A stretch of 64,000 bases of DNA from Ferdinandcohnia humi_A (GTDB lineage Bacteria; Bacillota; Bacilli; Bacillales; Bacillaceae_L). The notes under the pieces were generated by a model. It searched no databases. It saw only the letters and a program-made list of their open reading frames with translations, and was not told the DNA's origin. The position numbers and the translations under genes are program-made. Below are positions 34,757 to 42,853 of this stretch, in pieces. How positions within the stretch are numbered: position 1 is the stretch's first letter; the number at the start of each line of letters is the position of its first letter. Where the stretch lies: NCBI GenBank assembly GCA_047608075.1, contig JBLKRX010000007.1, forward strand, positions 1 through 64,000, in the 5' to 3' direction.

Positions 34757-36568
34757 TTATACTCCCTTTACCTGATTTATATAATTTTTATTTAAAATCT
34801 GGAGTGTAAGGTAAATTCGGATTGCCAGCTGACACTTGAACCGTCCTGAGCCTGTTTTTAAATCAATATCGCATAATGACTCTATTTTTTCAATCCGATA
34901 CCGGAGTCCCGCAACAGATAAGTGCAAATCCTTAGCGGTTTGCTGCAAATTCCCATTGTAATCTAAATATGATTTCAGCGAAACTACTAGATTACTTTGG
35001 TTTGCTTCATCATAAGCAACGAGCTTCCCAATGGTTTCCGTACAAAACATAAATAACTCTTCTTGGTCTGTTCCCTTTAAAAACAAGGTAATTGGCTCTA
35101 GTTCCTCATAGGTCGCAGAGCGACTATCTGAAGGGTACGCTAGCTGAATGAAATCACAAATACTTGCTGCATCCTGAAAGCTCTTACTTAACGAACCCAC
35201 GGACTTTGTAACCCGGCCAGATCCAATATAGGCTTTTACTCGTAAAAACTTTCTTTGTACGTTTTTCAACATATCTAGTAAATACTGTTCAATATTATCC
35301 GTTTCCTTATCTGGTAGGATTATTAGAATATATTCATTTTTCTGAAAAACATCTAAATAATAATACTCCATTGACAAAAACTGCAGTACCTCTTGTAATT
35401 GCCCTTTAGGGGTTATTTTAATCGCCAATATTCGATTCGGTTCATTAGCATTGTATTCAAAAATATGTGCTTGCCTTTCAAACGTCTCTTCATCGTACAC
35501 ACCATTCAAAATATCATCAAAGAAATCTTCTTTTTTCCTCCACCGTGACTGGATTAATTTCCATTGATGAAACATTTGAATGGTACAGACCATTAACACA
35601 CGTTCAATAATCATTTTCTCTTTTGTATTTGTCGGCTGCTCCCCCATCAGAACAAGTCTTCCCAGAATTCGCTTATCACCCTTAATATCAAATGTTTCAA
35701 ATTGTAAACCGTTTGTGGTTTTTCCAAGGGTAATCCATTTTTGATACGCTAGTTCATCAAAATCAGATGTAAAGGTTGCTGAATGAATTTTGTTCAAGTG
35801 GTCGATCACTACACTTCGCTGCAAAACTGAGGAGATAAACGTTGTAGTTTGTTGTATATCTTTGTCCTCCAGTAATAGTTCAGTCAATTCCTTTTGAATT
35901 TTTTCAGATTCAATTATGTTTCTGTTTAATTCCTGTACCTCCTGATGCACACGGTCTAATTCAGATTGTAAGGATTCTGCATTATAGTAACGCAAATCGT
36001 CGAGTGCCTTTTCATCACAATCCTCAATCGTTTTCGCTACAAAATAGCATTTTTCATCCTTCTTCCCACGACAATATTTCTCCGATACTAATACCTTTCT
36101 GCCAAATGTTTTTGTAAGGAATCCGCTAGCGTAACCAATTAAGCTCCAACAAACCGCTTCATCATGATGTCCATAGTGGTGAATATGTTCATCTGCTTCA
36201 TATGAGTTCACCCATGACCCACTAAAATAAAGCTTATCATCACTAAGTTCAAGTCGATCAGCTTCTACCGTCACAACTCCTTCTAAAGTGTGGAGTGCAG
36301 GACCTGAAAGCATTAATTCTTCTATTGAATCCCATTCAAACATCTTCTCAATAGACTCCCCGTCTCTATATCCGCATGCCCATCCATAACGCATTAGAAA
36401 TCCTTTTGCCCGCTCAATTCCTAATGTATCAATTAGATCTCTTCGCAATATCCCTAGAGCTTCTACCGACATGAGTACCATTCTTTTATCATGGAGCATA
36501 ATAGTTCCAGTGCGAGGATTAATATCTACTAAGTTTTGAAAATGTAAGTGATGTGCTTTCATTCCCAT
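34757..36568 (-). CDS. XylR_N/V4R/PucR-type regulator of aromatic catabolism
   Basis: A 603-residue regulator. The N-terminus has a XylR_N effector-binding domain (about 10-110: INPRTGTIMLHDKRMVLMSV, GWACGYRDGES) and a V4R metal-binding segment (about 125-185: CWSLIGYASGFLTKTFGRKV then EKYCRGKKDEKCYF). A coiled coil follows (about 190-230), and the C-terminus is a PucR HTH (about 535-592: NGNLQQTAKDLHLSVAGLRY). The AAA+ domain of XylR/DmpR is absent, so it should not need sigma-54. The ATG at 36568 has AGGAGG 7 bases upstream. It lies at the end of the catechol cluster, the likely target, with phenol as a plausible effector. Confidence 0.85.
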   Translation of the reverse strand: MGMKAHHLHFQNLVDINPRTGTIMLHDKRMVLMSVEALGILRRDLIDTLGIERAKGFLMRYGWACGYRDGESIEKMFEWDSIEELMLSGPALHTLEGVVTVEADRLELSDDKLYFSGSWVNSYEADEHIHHYGHHDEAVCWSLIGYASGFLTKTFGRKVLVSEKYCRGKKDEKCYFVAKTIEDCDEKALDDLRYYNAESLQSELDRVHQEVQELNRNIIESEKIQKELTELLLEDKDIQQTTTFISSVLQRSVVIDHLNKIHSATFTSDFDELAYQKWITLGKTTNGLQFETFDIKGDKRILGRLVLMGEQPTNTKEKMIIERVLMVCTIQMFHQWKLIQSRWRKKEDFFDDILNGVYDEETFERQAHIFEYNANEPNRILAIKITPKGQLQEVLQFLSMEYYYLDVFQKNEYILIILPDKETDNIEQYLLDMLKNVQRKFLRVKAYIGSGRVTKSVGSLSKSFQDAASICDFIQLAYPSDSRSATYEELEPITLFLKGTDQEELFMFCTETIGKLVAYDEANQSNLVVSLKSYLDYNGNLQQTAKDLHLSVAGLRYRIEKIESLCDIDLKTGSGRFKCQLAIRIYLTLQILNKNYINQVKGV

Positions 36569-36941
36569 AGGACCCCTCCTAGAATCAGAATCTCTTTACC
36601 TTATAACAAATAAAAATTCTGAGCAGACAGGCTGTAAACAAGATCAATCTACCGACGTTGAAAGCGGTTGCAACTTATGTGATAAGAAAAATAATTTTTC
36701 AACATTATTACTATGATAATAGTGTTTTAAAGGCATAAGAAAGTATGTTATGTTGAAGTGAATAGGTGAGTAGAAATTTTGATTGACTGAAGGAGTCGTT
36801 TGAAAAGTTACATTTTATTCTAAAAATAGTTATTTTAAGAAATTATGTATGGCTATTGTACTTTCGCAGAATTTCTCCGCTAAAAAAGAGACCTTGGCAT
36901 TTTTCAATGTAGGTCCTGATTGTCATGTTTATTTCAATTAT
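36569..36941. other. 373-bp intergenic region
   Basis: It separates the CoA-transferase operon from its regulator gene, both on the minus strand. The side near 36900 holds the operon terminator; the rest is AT-rich and should contain the regulator's promoter. No sigma-54-type -24/-12 element and no reading frame was seen. Confidence 0.6.
36881..36917 (-). terminator. Terminator of the catechol operon
   Basis: The stem GACCT / AGGTC with an inner CATT / AATG pairing and a GAAA loop is followed by six T on the minus strand, 25 bp after the CoA-transferase beta stop codon. Confidence 0.7.
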
Positions 36942-37613
36942 TTACGTAGCATGTAAGATTCTGTACAGAGTTGGACTAATTTCGAAGCTTGCTTCCGTTT
37001 GTTCTTTTACCATTTCTAGTGACACACCTGGCATTAATTCGTCCAAGAACAGTTGATGTTGCTGAAACCTAAAAACTGCAAGCTCGGTTATAATCACATC
37101 AACATTGCGAACCGAAGTTATTGGATACGAACATTTTTTTACTAGCTTCGTCTGGCCCGTTTTTGTTGTGTGGGTAGTAGTTACAATTATCTTTCTTGCT
37201 CCCACGAGTAAATCCATTGCTCCGCCAACGCCCATAATATTTTTACCTGGAACAGCCCAGTTAGCTATAGTCCCTTTTTCATCGACTTGAAGAGCTCCTA
37301 AAATAGCCACATCAACATGACCACCTCGAATCATCGCAAACGAATCAGAACTAGAAAAATAGGACGCTCCTATTGTTTCGGCTACCGGTAGTTTTCCAGC
37401 ATTTACTAGACTCTGATCATATTCTTCTTCCGATGATAACTCTCCTACACCTAGCATACCATTCTCTGTATGAAAAAACATCGAAGAAGTATCTACATAT
37501 TTCGCGATTAGAGTGGGTATCCCAATCCCCAAATTAATGACAGAATTGGGTTCAAGTTCTTGTGCCGCCCTCTTTGCTATCATTTCTTGAATCTCATTAT
37601 TTGTTAAACTCAT
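36942..37613 (-). CDS. pcaJ: 3-oxoacid (3-oxoadipate) CoA-transferase, beta subunit
   Basis: A 223-residue beta subunit of a family I CoA-transferase. The catalytic glutamate is in FHTENGMLGVG, with INLGIGIPTLIAKYV at the N-terminus. The partner alpha gene is directly upstream and overlaps by 17 bases. In this cluster the most likely substrate is 3-oxoadipate with succinyl-CoA as donor, but acetoacetate transferases look alike. The ATG at 37613 is taken, with GGAG a little far upstream (12 bases); a TTG 4 codons earlier is too close. Confidence 0.85.
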   Translation of the reverse strand: MSLTNNEIQEMIAKRAAQELEPNSVINLGIGIPTLIAKYVDTSSMFFHTENGMLGVGELSSEEEYDQSLVNAGKLPVAETIGASYFSSSDSFAMIRGGHVDVAILGALQVDEKGTIANWAVPGKNIMGVGGAMDLLVGARKIIVTTTHTTKTGQTKLVKKCSYPITSVRNVDVIITELAVFRFQQHQLFLDELMPGVSLEMVKEQTEASFEISPTLYRILHAT

Positions 37614-38295
37614 GTCGAGAAACAACTCCTTCTCTAGTTAATATGAGTTCACTTGTTACAACAGCATCGACATAGAGATGTGGTGTTACAATTTCTTCAG
37701 GTGATAATTCTCCAAGTTCGACAATTTCATCTACTTCTGCAATCACATAATCCGCTGCTGTTGCCATTATTGGATTAAAATTGCGTGCTGTTTTGTAGTA
37801 GATAAGATTACCAAGGTCATCCGCTTTCGCTGCTTTCACAAGAGCAACATTCGCTCGCAATGGAAGTTCAAATACATACAATGCCCCGTTAATTTCACGA
37901 ATCTCCTTCCCTTTTGCAAGTTCTGTTCCGACACTGGTTTTCGTATAATATCCACCAATACCAGCGCCCCCAGCACGTATCGATTCGGACATAGTACCTT
38001 GGGGCATTAACTGAATGTCTATTTTTCCTTCATTGTATGCATCACCAACCTCTCTATTACTTGTAAAATAGGAGCCTATCGCTTTTTTTATTTTCCCTTG
38101 ACGTAGTAGAATACCTAAACCTCTACCAGGTTCACCCAAATTATTACTAATAACAGTGAGATCCTTCACCTTATGACGGGTTAGTTCATCAATTAATGTT
38201 AACGGTGCACCTACTAAACCAAACCCACCTACCATAAGGGTATCTCCATCTTTTATTTTCGATATAATTTCACTTGGCTTCCTATACTTTTTCAA
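37597..38295 (-). CDS. pcaI: 3-oxoacid (3-oxoadipate) CoA-transferase, alpha subunit
   Basis: A 232-residue alpha subunit of a family I CoA-transferase. The glycine-rich start GDTLMVGGFGLVGAPLTLIDEL is characteristic, as are SNNLGEPGRGLGILLRQGKI and the TARNFNPIMATAADYVIAEVDE end. With the beta subunit it would activate 3-oxoadipate to 3-oxoadipyl-CoA. The start is a TTG with AGAGGTG 7 bases upstream. It follows muconate cycloisomerase in the operon. Pathway assignment rests on its neighbours. Confidence 0.86.
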   Translation of the reverse strand: MKKYRKPSEIISKIKDGDTLMVGGFGLVGAPLTLIDELTRHKVKDLTVISNNLGEPGRGLGILLRQGKIKKAIGSYFTSNREVGDAYNEGKIDIQLMPQGTMSESIRAGGAGIGGYYTKTSVGTELAKGKEIREINGALYVFELPLRANVALVKAAKADDLGNLIYYKTARNFNPIMATAADYVIAEVDEIVELGELSPEEIVTPHLYVDAVVTSELILTREGVVSRHEFNK

Positions 38296-38327
38296 TTTCT
38301 ATCACCTCTTTCATAGAAATAATGTTT

Positions 38328-39467
38328 TTATGATTGAGAACATGCCGCCCTATTTTTTCTACTATATTTTGCTAGTTTATCCATATCTAGTTTTACGCCA
38401 AGTCCTGGCCCTTTCGGAACAAATACATTCTCATTGATAAAAGTTAGCGGTTCCTCGACAATGTCATCTGCTAACCAAATTGGACCGAACAACTCACAAT
38501 CCTCTGTCAGGTTTGTCAAAGTACTATATACATGCAAGCATGCAGCAGTCCCAATTGAGCTCTCAAGAGAGGTCCCACCAAAACAAGGAATTCCAGCTGC
38601 CTTCGCCAGATTCGCAATTGTTTTCACCCGACTCATTCCACCAGATTTCTGGATTTTTAACGAAAAGATATCCACAGCTTCCATTTCAATTAGCTGCATA
38701 GCATCCTGAATCGTAGAGGCGCTCTCATCAGCCATAATGGGTACTTTCGCTAACCCTCGCAAACGGGCAAGACCCTTAACATCCCATGTAGGTAATGGTT
38801 GCTCTAAAAAATCTACCTTTGCTTCATATAATTCATCCATCCATCGCATCGTTATTTTTAAATCCCAAGACCGATTCGGATCAACTCCTGTGGTGGTTAT
38901 TCCTTGTAATCCATTTGATACCTCTATTACTCTTTTAATATCTTCCTCTGTGGATAATGCGCCAGCTTTCATTTTAAAATTGACATGTTCCTTGTTTTCG
39001 ACCTTTTCCCGTCCTTCTTGAATATCTGCTTCAATACTGCCTGCAGCGAGAGCCCATCTAACGGGAATCGAGTCTCGAACTTTCCCCCCAAAGAGCTGAT
39101 ATACTGGAACATTTACTAACTTTCCAACAATATCATACAGCGCCATTTCAACAGTAGCCTTTGCAAATTCGTTGCCCTCAACTTGTCGATCCATTTTTGC
39201 CAATAATGCTTCAATCTTTCGAGGGTCCTTCCCTACAAGAAGCGGTGTGAAATAGTGTTCAATGACTACCTGCATCGTTTCAACACTTTCCCCACTCCAC
39301 CATATTCCTGGCGTAGTACCTTCCCCAATACCGGTTATACCCTCATTAGTTTCAATTTGAATAATAAGAAAGGGTTTTGCATTCATTTTAGTGGCTGAAA
39401 ATTGGTGAGGACGCCTTAATGGTATATCTATAATCTCAGTAGAAAGAGAAGTGATTGTTAGACTCAT
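38328..39467 (-). CDS. catB: Muconate cycloisomerase
   Basis: A 379-residue enolase-superfamily enzyme that turns cis,cis-muconate into muconolactone. The active-site pattern of the MLE subgroup is complete: KMK with K165 and K167, D196 (VDPN), E222 (LEQP), D247 (ADES) and K271 (LKIQK). The capping-domain loop PGIWWSGESVETM is also seen in (chloro)muconate cycloisomerases. AAGGAGAC lies before the ATG. It is flanked by the flavin reductase and CoA-transferase genes. Related o-succinylbenzoate synthases or dipeptide epimerases are less likely in this setting. Confidence 0.87.
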   Translation of the reverse strand: MSLTITSLSTEIIDIPLRRPHQFSATKMNAKPFLIIQIETNEGITGIGEGTTPGIWWSGESVETMQVVIEHYFTPLLVGKDPRKIEALLAKMDRQVEGNEFAKATVEMALYDIVGKLVNVPVYQLFGGKVRDSIPVRWALAAGSIEADIQEGREKVENKEHVNFKMKAGALSTEEDIKRVIEVSNGLQGITTTGVDPNRSWDLKITMRWMDELYEAKVDFLEQPLPTWDVKGLARLRGLAKVPIMADESASTIQDAMQLIEMEAVDIFSLKIQKSGGMSRVKTIANLAKAAGIPCFGGTSLESSIGTAACLHVYSTLTNLTEDCELFGPIWLADDIVEEPLTFINENVFVPKGPGLGVKLDMDKLAKYSRKNRAACSQS

Positions 39468-39500
39468 ATTCTTGTCTCCTTTTTCTAGTTTCCTATATGT

Positions 39501-39968
39501 TTACTTAGTAGTATAGGGTAAACTTGAGAATTGTCCTTTAAAATACGTAAGTGCGTTTCCATCTCTATATTTGAAATTGGTAACCTCACCTAGGTAAAGA
39601 ACATGATCTCCACCATCGTATTCCTTCCAAGGCACACATTCAATAAAAGCAAGCGAATCTTCAAGTCGAGGTGCTTGATCTCCTTGAACCCAATTAATCT
39701 CTAAATCTTCCTTTGGCCTTCCTGCAAAATGCATCGCCAAATCCCCTTGATGATCAGCTAGTATATTTATGGTAAATGCATTATTTTTTAAATACTCAAG
39801 CGCCTTTGTTTTACGATCAATTGAAACGAGAACAAGGGGTGGATTTAATGATACTGAAGTAAAGGAATTGGCTGTTAATCCATGATAGCCATCCCCAGTA
39901 TCACATGTGACTACCGTTACCCCTGTTGCAAAACATCCCATACAATAACGAAATTCACGTGTATTCAT
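39501..39968 (-). CDS. Flavin reductase (HpaC-like)
   Basis: A 155-residue NAD(P)H:flavin reductase of the HpaC/flavin-reductase-like domain family. The signature MGCFATGVTVVTCDTGDGYH, then GLTANSFTSVSLNPPLVLVS, is clear. It should supply FADH2 by diffusion to the HpaB-type oxygenase at 42854-44398. The ATG at 39968 follows AAGGAGG by 8 bases; the GTG just before is an alternative. The oxygenase and reductase genes are separated by five genes, which is unusual but keeps them in one operon. Confidence 0.88.
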   Translation of the reverse strand: MNTREFRYCMGCFATGVTVVTCDTGDGYHGLTANSFTSVSLNPPLVLVSIDRKTKALEYLKNNAFTINILADHQGDLAMHFAGRPKEDLEINWVQGDQAPRLEDSLAFIECVPWKEYDGGDHVLYLGEVTNFKYRDGNALTYFKGQFSSLPYTTK

Positions 39969-40099
39969 CACTATTTCCTCCTTCCGATTTTTTCTAAAGA
40001 GTCACATGTAACAACATACATTAAGGTTACATACTGCATAAACAAATAGATTATTATCGATTTACTATCAAAATAAAAGGTAAACTGAATCTTCACGGT

Positions 40100-40636
40100 T
40101 TAACTGCTTGAAGCCCTGCCTAATAATGACTGTGCTTTATCCAGTTTATTCTGAAGAAGAAGGTTTCGAATTCTTGTTGAAGAAATAACATTCCCTTCTT
40201 CACATGTGACAACAGGGTGTTGAAAAGCAGTAAAAGCTTTTTCTAGATTGGTTATACTCCCGCTCTTCCCCTTCCCAAAGTGAAAATCAGGACCAACCCA
40301 TATTTCCAACGGATGTAAGAGGGCGAGCTCCTCAACAAAATCTGTAACCGACCTTGACGCATACTCTTGGTCAAAGGAAGCAATAACGGTGTAGCTACAA
40401 CCTAACTCCTGAAGGTATTGAATCTTTTCTGAAATGGGTGTAAGAACCATTTGGTGTTGAAAAAAGGCTTTAGGCGGGGGATCAAATGTATAGACAACCA
40501 ACGGAACCCCATGATCATCTGCACGCATTTTTGCTTTTCGAATCAATGCTTGATGACCCAAATGAATCCCATCAAATGCCCCAATCGAGACCACTGAATT
40601 ATTCAATTTGAGTTGATTATTTTTGAAAACCTTCAA
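40100..40636 (-). CDS. Stand-alone FAD synthetase (RibF N-terminal domain)
   Basis: A 178-residue protein equal to the FMN adenylyltransferase half of RibF. It has the nucleotidyl-transferase motif GAFDGIHLGHQALIRK (about 18-33), FDPPPKAFF, and the C-terminal ISSTRIRNLL (157-166). The riboflavin kinase half is missing, so it should make FAD from FMN. Located inside an operon for an FADH2-using hydroxylase, it likely raises FAD supply. Its TTG start (behind GGAGGG) overlaps the end of the hydrolase gene by 20 bases. It might also act on other nucleotide substrates. Confidence 0.83.
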   Translation of the reverse strand: MKVFKNNQLKLNNSVVSIGAFDGIHLGHQALIRKAKMRADDHGVPLVVYTFDPPPKAFFQHQMVLTPISEKIQYLQELGCSYTVIASFDQEYASRSVTDFVEELALLHPLEIWVGPDFHFGKGKSGSITNLEKAFTAFQHPVVTCEEGNVISSTRIRNLLLQNKLDKAQSLLGRASSS

Positions 40637-41480
40637 ATGAGTCCCTCCATTCCCCTTCCAAAAATTCTAGGATTGCCTTATTGATCTCTGGTTGGTTATG
40701 AAAAACTAGCGTGTAATGATTACTAGTAGACGTCATACTTGTTAGTGATCTTGTAAACTGTTTTGTAAGTGCATAATCTTGTTCTAAAAATAGCGGAGGA
40801 AATGGTCCAATTTTCCCCTTGCAAATAACAAGAAGGGTCTTGCACTCAATTTGTGAACAAATCATTTTAGGATCGAATGAATAAAAGCTCTCAAAGTCTT
40901 TCACAATCTGTTCTTCGTCAGATTTATGCTTCCAATACCCATCCCATGGTTTAATTTCATATTCAACACTTTCTCGTACTACCTCATTCCACTCCACACC
41001 TAGACGTGTGTAAATTTCTTTAACCTCATTCACATAGCTTTCCATGGTTTCAAATTTTTTGCTTAATCGCCCTAAGGATGGTGCGATGATTTGTCGTTGG
41101 TGATCCGATGCTTTTGCGGCGCCATCCAGTAAAATAAGAGCTTTTGTATCTTTAAGAACACTTGCAACAACTGCTGTAATATAAGCTCCCATTGAATAAC
41201 CTAGTAAAATGGGAGACTTAATTTGTAAGGTCTCTATTAATCCAATCACATCATCTGCATGCTGCTCGATTGACGTAGTAGGGTCTGTTTCAGAGCTATT
41301 TCCTCTACCTCTTAAATCAATACTGATAAATCGGTATTGACCAGCTAATGCTCTTCTGTAAAATTCTAGGTTTTTATGATTCCCTGTAAGTCCGTGGATA
41401 GCAAGGATGGTCCCTTTTTCTCCCGGGGTATCGAGGATTTGGAGTTTGCGTCCATTCACTGAAACTTGATAGTACTTCAT
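40617..41480 (-). CDS. Alpha/beta hydrolase, candidate 3-oxoadipate enol-lactonase
   Basis: A 287-residue alpha/beta-hydrolase. The oxyanion motif is IHGLTGNHKN, the nucleophile elbow GYSMGAY with S96, and the catalytic His is H255 (TSNHYTLVF). The usual acid in LLIxGxxD is not evident in LLVICKGKIGPFPP, so the acid may be elsewhere. Its place in the operon fits hydrolysis of 3-oxoadipate enol-lactone; esterase or C-C hydrolase roles are possible alternatives. AGGAGG precedes the ATG. Confidence 0.78.
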   Translation of the reverse strand: MKYYQVSVNGRKLQILDTPGEKGTILAIHGLTGNHKNLEFYRRALAGQYRFISIDLRGRGNSSETDPTTSIEQHADDVIGLIETLQIKSPILLGYSMGAYITAVVASVLKDTKALILLDGAAKASDHQRQIIAPSLGRLSKKFETMESYVNEVKEIYTRLGVEWNEVVRESVEYEIKPWDGYWKHKSDEEQIVKDFESFYSFDPKMICSQIECKTLLVICKGKIGPFPPLFLEQDYALTKQFTRSLTSMTSTSNHYTLVFHNQPEINKAILEFLEGEWRDSFEGFQK

Positions 41481-41498
41481 GTTTAAAGCCTCCTCGAT

Positions 41499-41972
41499 TT
41501 AAAGTACCTTATACAAGGTATAGACAGCCTTGCCTGGAACCCGCTTCCCAGTAGAAAGAACGACTGTCTTATTTAACCAGTTATATTTTTCTGATGATGT
41601 TTCAAAAACGGGTGAGGACCTAAAGTAATACTCAGATGGGTCCACCTCTTCATCATTGTTTAACCGTTCAATTACCTGTTGAGGTCCATGACGCAGCCCT
41701 TTATATGTCATTAAAATGATTTCATTGTCTTCGGTGGAAAGTAGAATCCGGACATCCTGAACAACAGTACCGTCTTTACGTATCGTAATCCAGTCATCCC
41801 CACCTGGTAGTACCCTTCCTTTTAACACAGGGCCCTCAAAGGCTCCCCCAATTACAGGAATAATACGCCTTGTTCCAATTGGAGTTTCCCCAGCAAAATA
41901 CGGTGCACTTATTTCTACATATAGATTGAATAAAAACTCAAGTTTTGGTTCAGGTAAACGTTCAAAAGTCAT
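41499..41972 (-). CDS. DUF3237 (UPF0311) protein, candidate muconolactone isomerase
   Basis: A 157-residue cytoplasmic protein of the DUF3237 family, with the characteristic GTRRIIPVIGGAFEGPVLKG and PGGDDWITIRKDG. The family has a predicted beta-barrel fold and no assigned reaction that I know of. It lies between the catechol dioxygenase and the candidate enol-lactonase, in tight co-directional spacing. The pathway lacks a recognisable muconolactone isomerase (CatC, about 92 residues), and this is the only unassigned protein in the operon. That proposal is inference. GGAG lies 6 bases before the ATG. Confidence 0.8.
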   Translation of the reverse strand: MTFERLPEPKLEFLFNLYVEISAPYFAGETPIGTRRIIPVIGGAFEGPVLKGRVLPGGDDWITIRKDGTVVQDVRILLSTEDNEIILMTYKGLRHGPQQVIERLNNDEEVDPSEYYFRSSPVFETSSEKYNWLNKTVVLSTGKRVPGKAVYTLYKVL

Positions 41973-42041
41973 GAAATACTCCTTTCCTTACTATAAATTG
42001 ATGTAGGGAACCTATGAAACTAGATTCCCTACGACATGTTT

Positions 42042-42815
42042 TTATTTTTTTGCTGCCGCAACCCTCGCAGGGCGTAATTCAAACGTAATTGAACCTTTTG
42101 TATGGTCATCAAACTTCTCTAGCTTTGTGATAAGTGAATCACGCACTCCATCTGCAACATCTGTTTCTAACCAAGGATCACCTTCAAAGAACACCTGTGT
42201 AATCAGCTTGTCGTGTCCTGGAACATCTATAATAAAATGTAGATGTGCAGGGCGATATGGATGGGAATCAATATAAGTCAAGAACTTTCCTGTTGGTCCA
42301 CCTGTTGGTATTTGATATGGCGCAGGAATTACAGTTTTCACCGTAAAGCGACCATCCTCATCTGTTTTCATTTTGCCACGTAAATTGTATTCAGGGATCC
42401 CATCAGCAAAATGAGAATATTCGCCATCAGCATCAGCCTGCCACATATAGACATCTGCCTTTTGTAATGGATTGCCATCGATATCCTTCACATTTCCAGT
42501 GAAGAAAAGCACTTCTCCCTTTTCATCCTGACGCTGTGGTAACGTGTAAGGTGCTTGTAGCCCAGGCTCATTTGGGATATAGTAAGGTCCTAACAAGGAT
42601 GGCTCGGTACCAGGAAGTCCACTATACATTCCACGTAAGACATGTGTTTCAAAGAATACATCCATAAACAACGGGATTTCTCCTGTACGACCTAACTCAT
42701 CAAACCATAGACAGAATTCACGATATTCCTCGTGTGTAATTTGTTTTTCCTCGATAAGTTCCTTTGTTTTTTCCAATAGACCTTGAAAAATACTAATTAC
42801 TCTTTCATTTGCCAT
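42042..42815 (-). CDS. catA: Catechol 1,2-dioxygenase (intradiol)
   Basis: A 257-residue intradiol ring-cleavage dioxygenase with non-heme Fe(III). The four ligands are visible: Y133 (GEYSHF), Y167 (PAPYQIP), H191 and H193 (RPAHLHF). The N-terminal dioxygenase helical domain (about 1-65) and the linker LLGPYYIPNEPG are present. It would convert catechol to cis,cis-muconate. Hydroxyquinol 1,2-dioxygenase is an alternative (YNLRGK is shared), but a muconate cycloisomerase and no maleylacetate reductase are present. GGGGGAT precedes the ATG. Confidence 0.88.
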   Translation of the reverse strand: MANERVISIFQGLLEKTKELIEEKQITHEEYREFCLWFDELGRTGEIPLFMDVFFETHVLRGMYSGLPGTEPSLLGPYYIPNEPGLQAPYTLPQRQDEKGEVLFFTGNVKDIDGNPLQKADVYMWQADADGEYSHFADGIPEYNLRGKMKTDEDGRFTVKTVIPAPYQIPTGGPTGKFLTYIDSHPYRPAHLHFIIDVPGHDKLITQVFFEGDPWLETDVADGVRDSLITKLEKFDDHTKGSITFELRPARVAAAKK

Positions 42816-42853
42816 TTTATATCCCCCTATTCTTCCTTTAATCTACGAATCAA

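Noticed and set aside
36569..36941. Sigma-54 promoter for the aromatic regulator
   Set aside because: No TGGCAC-N5-TTGC element was found, and the regulator has no AAA+ domain.
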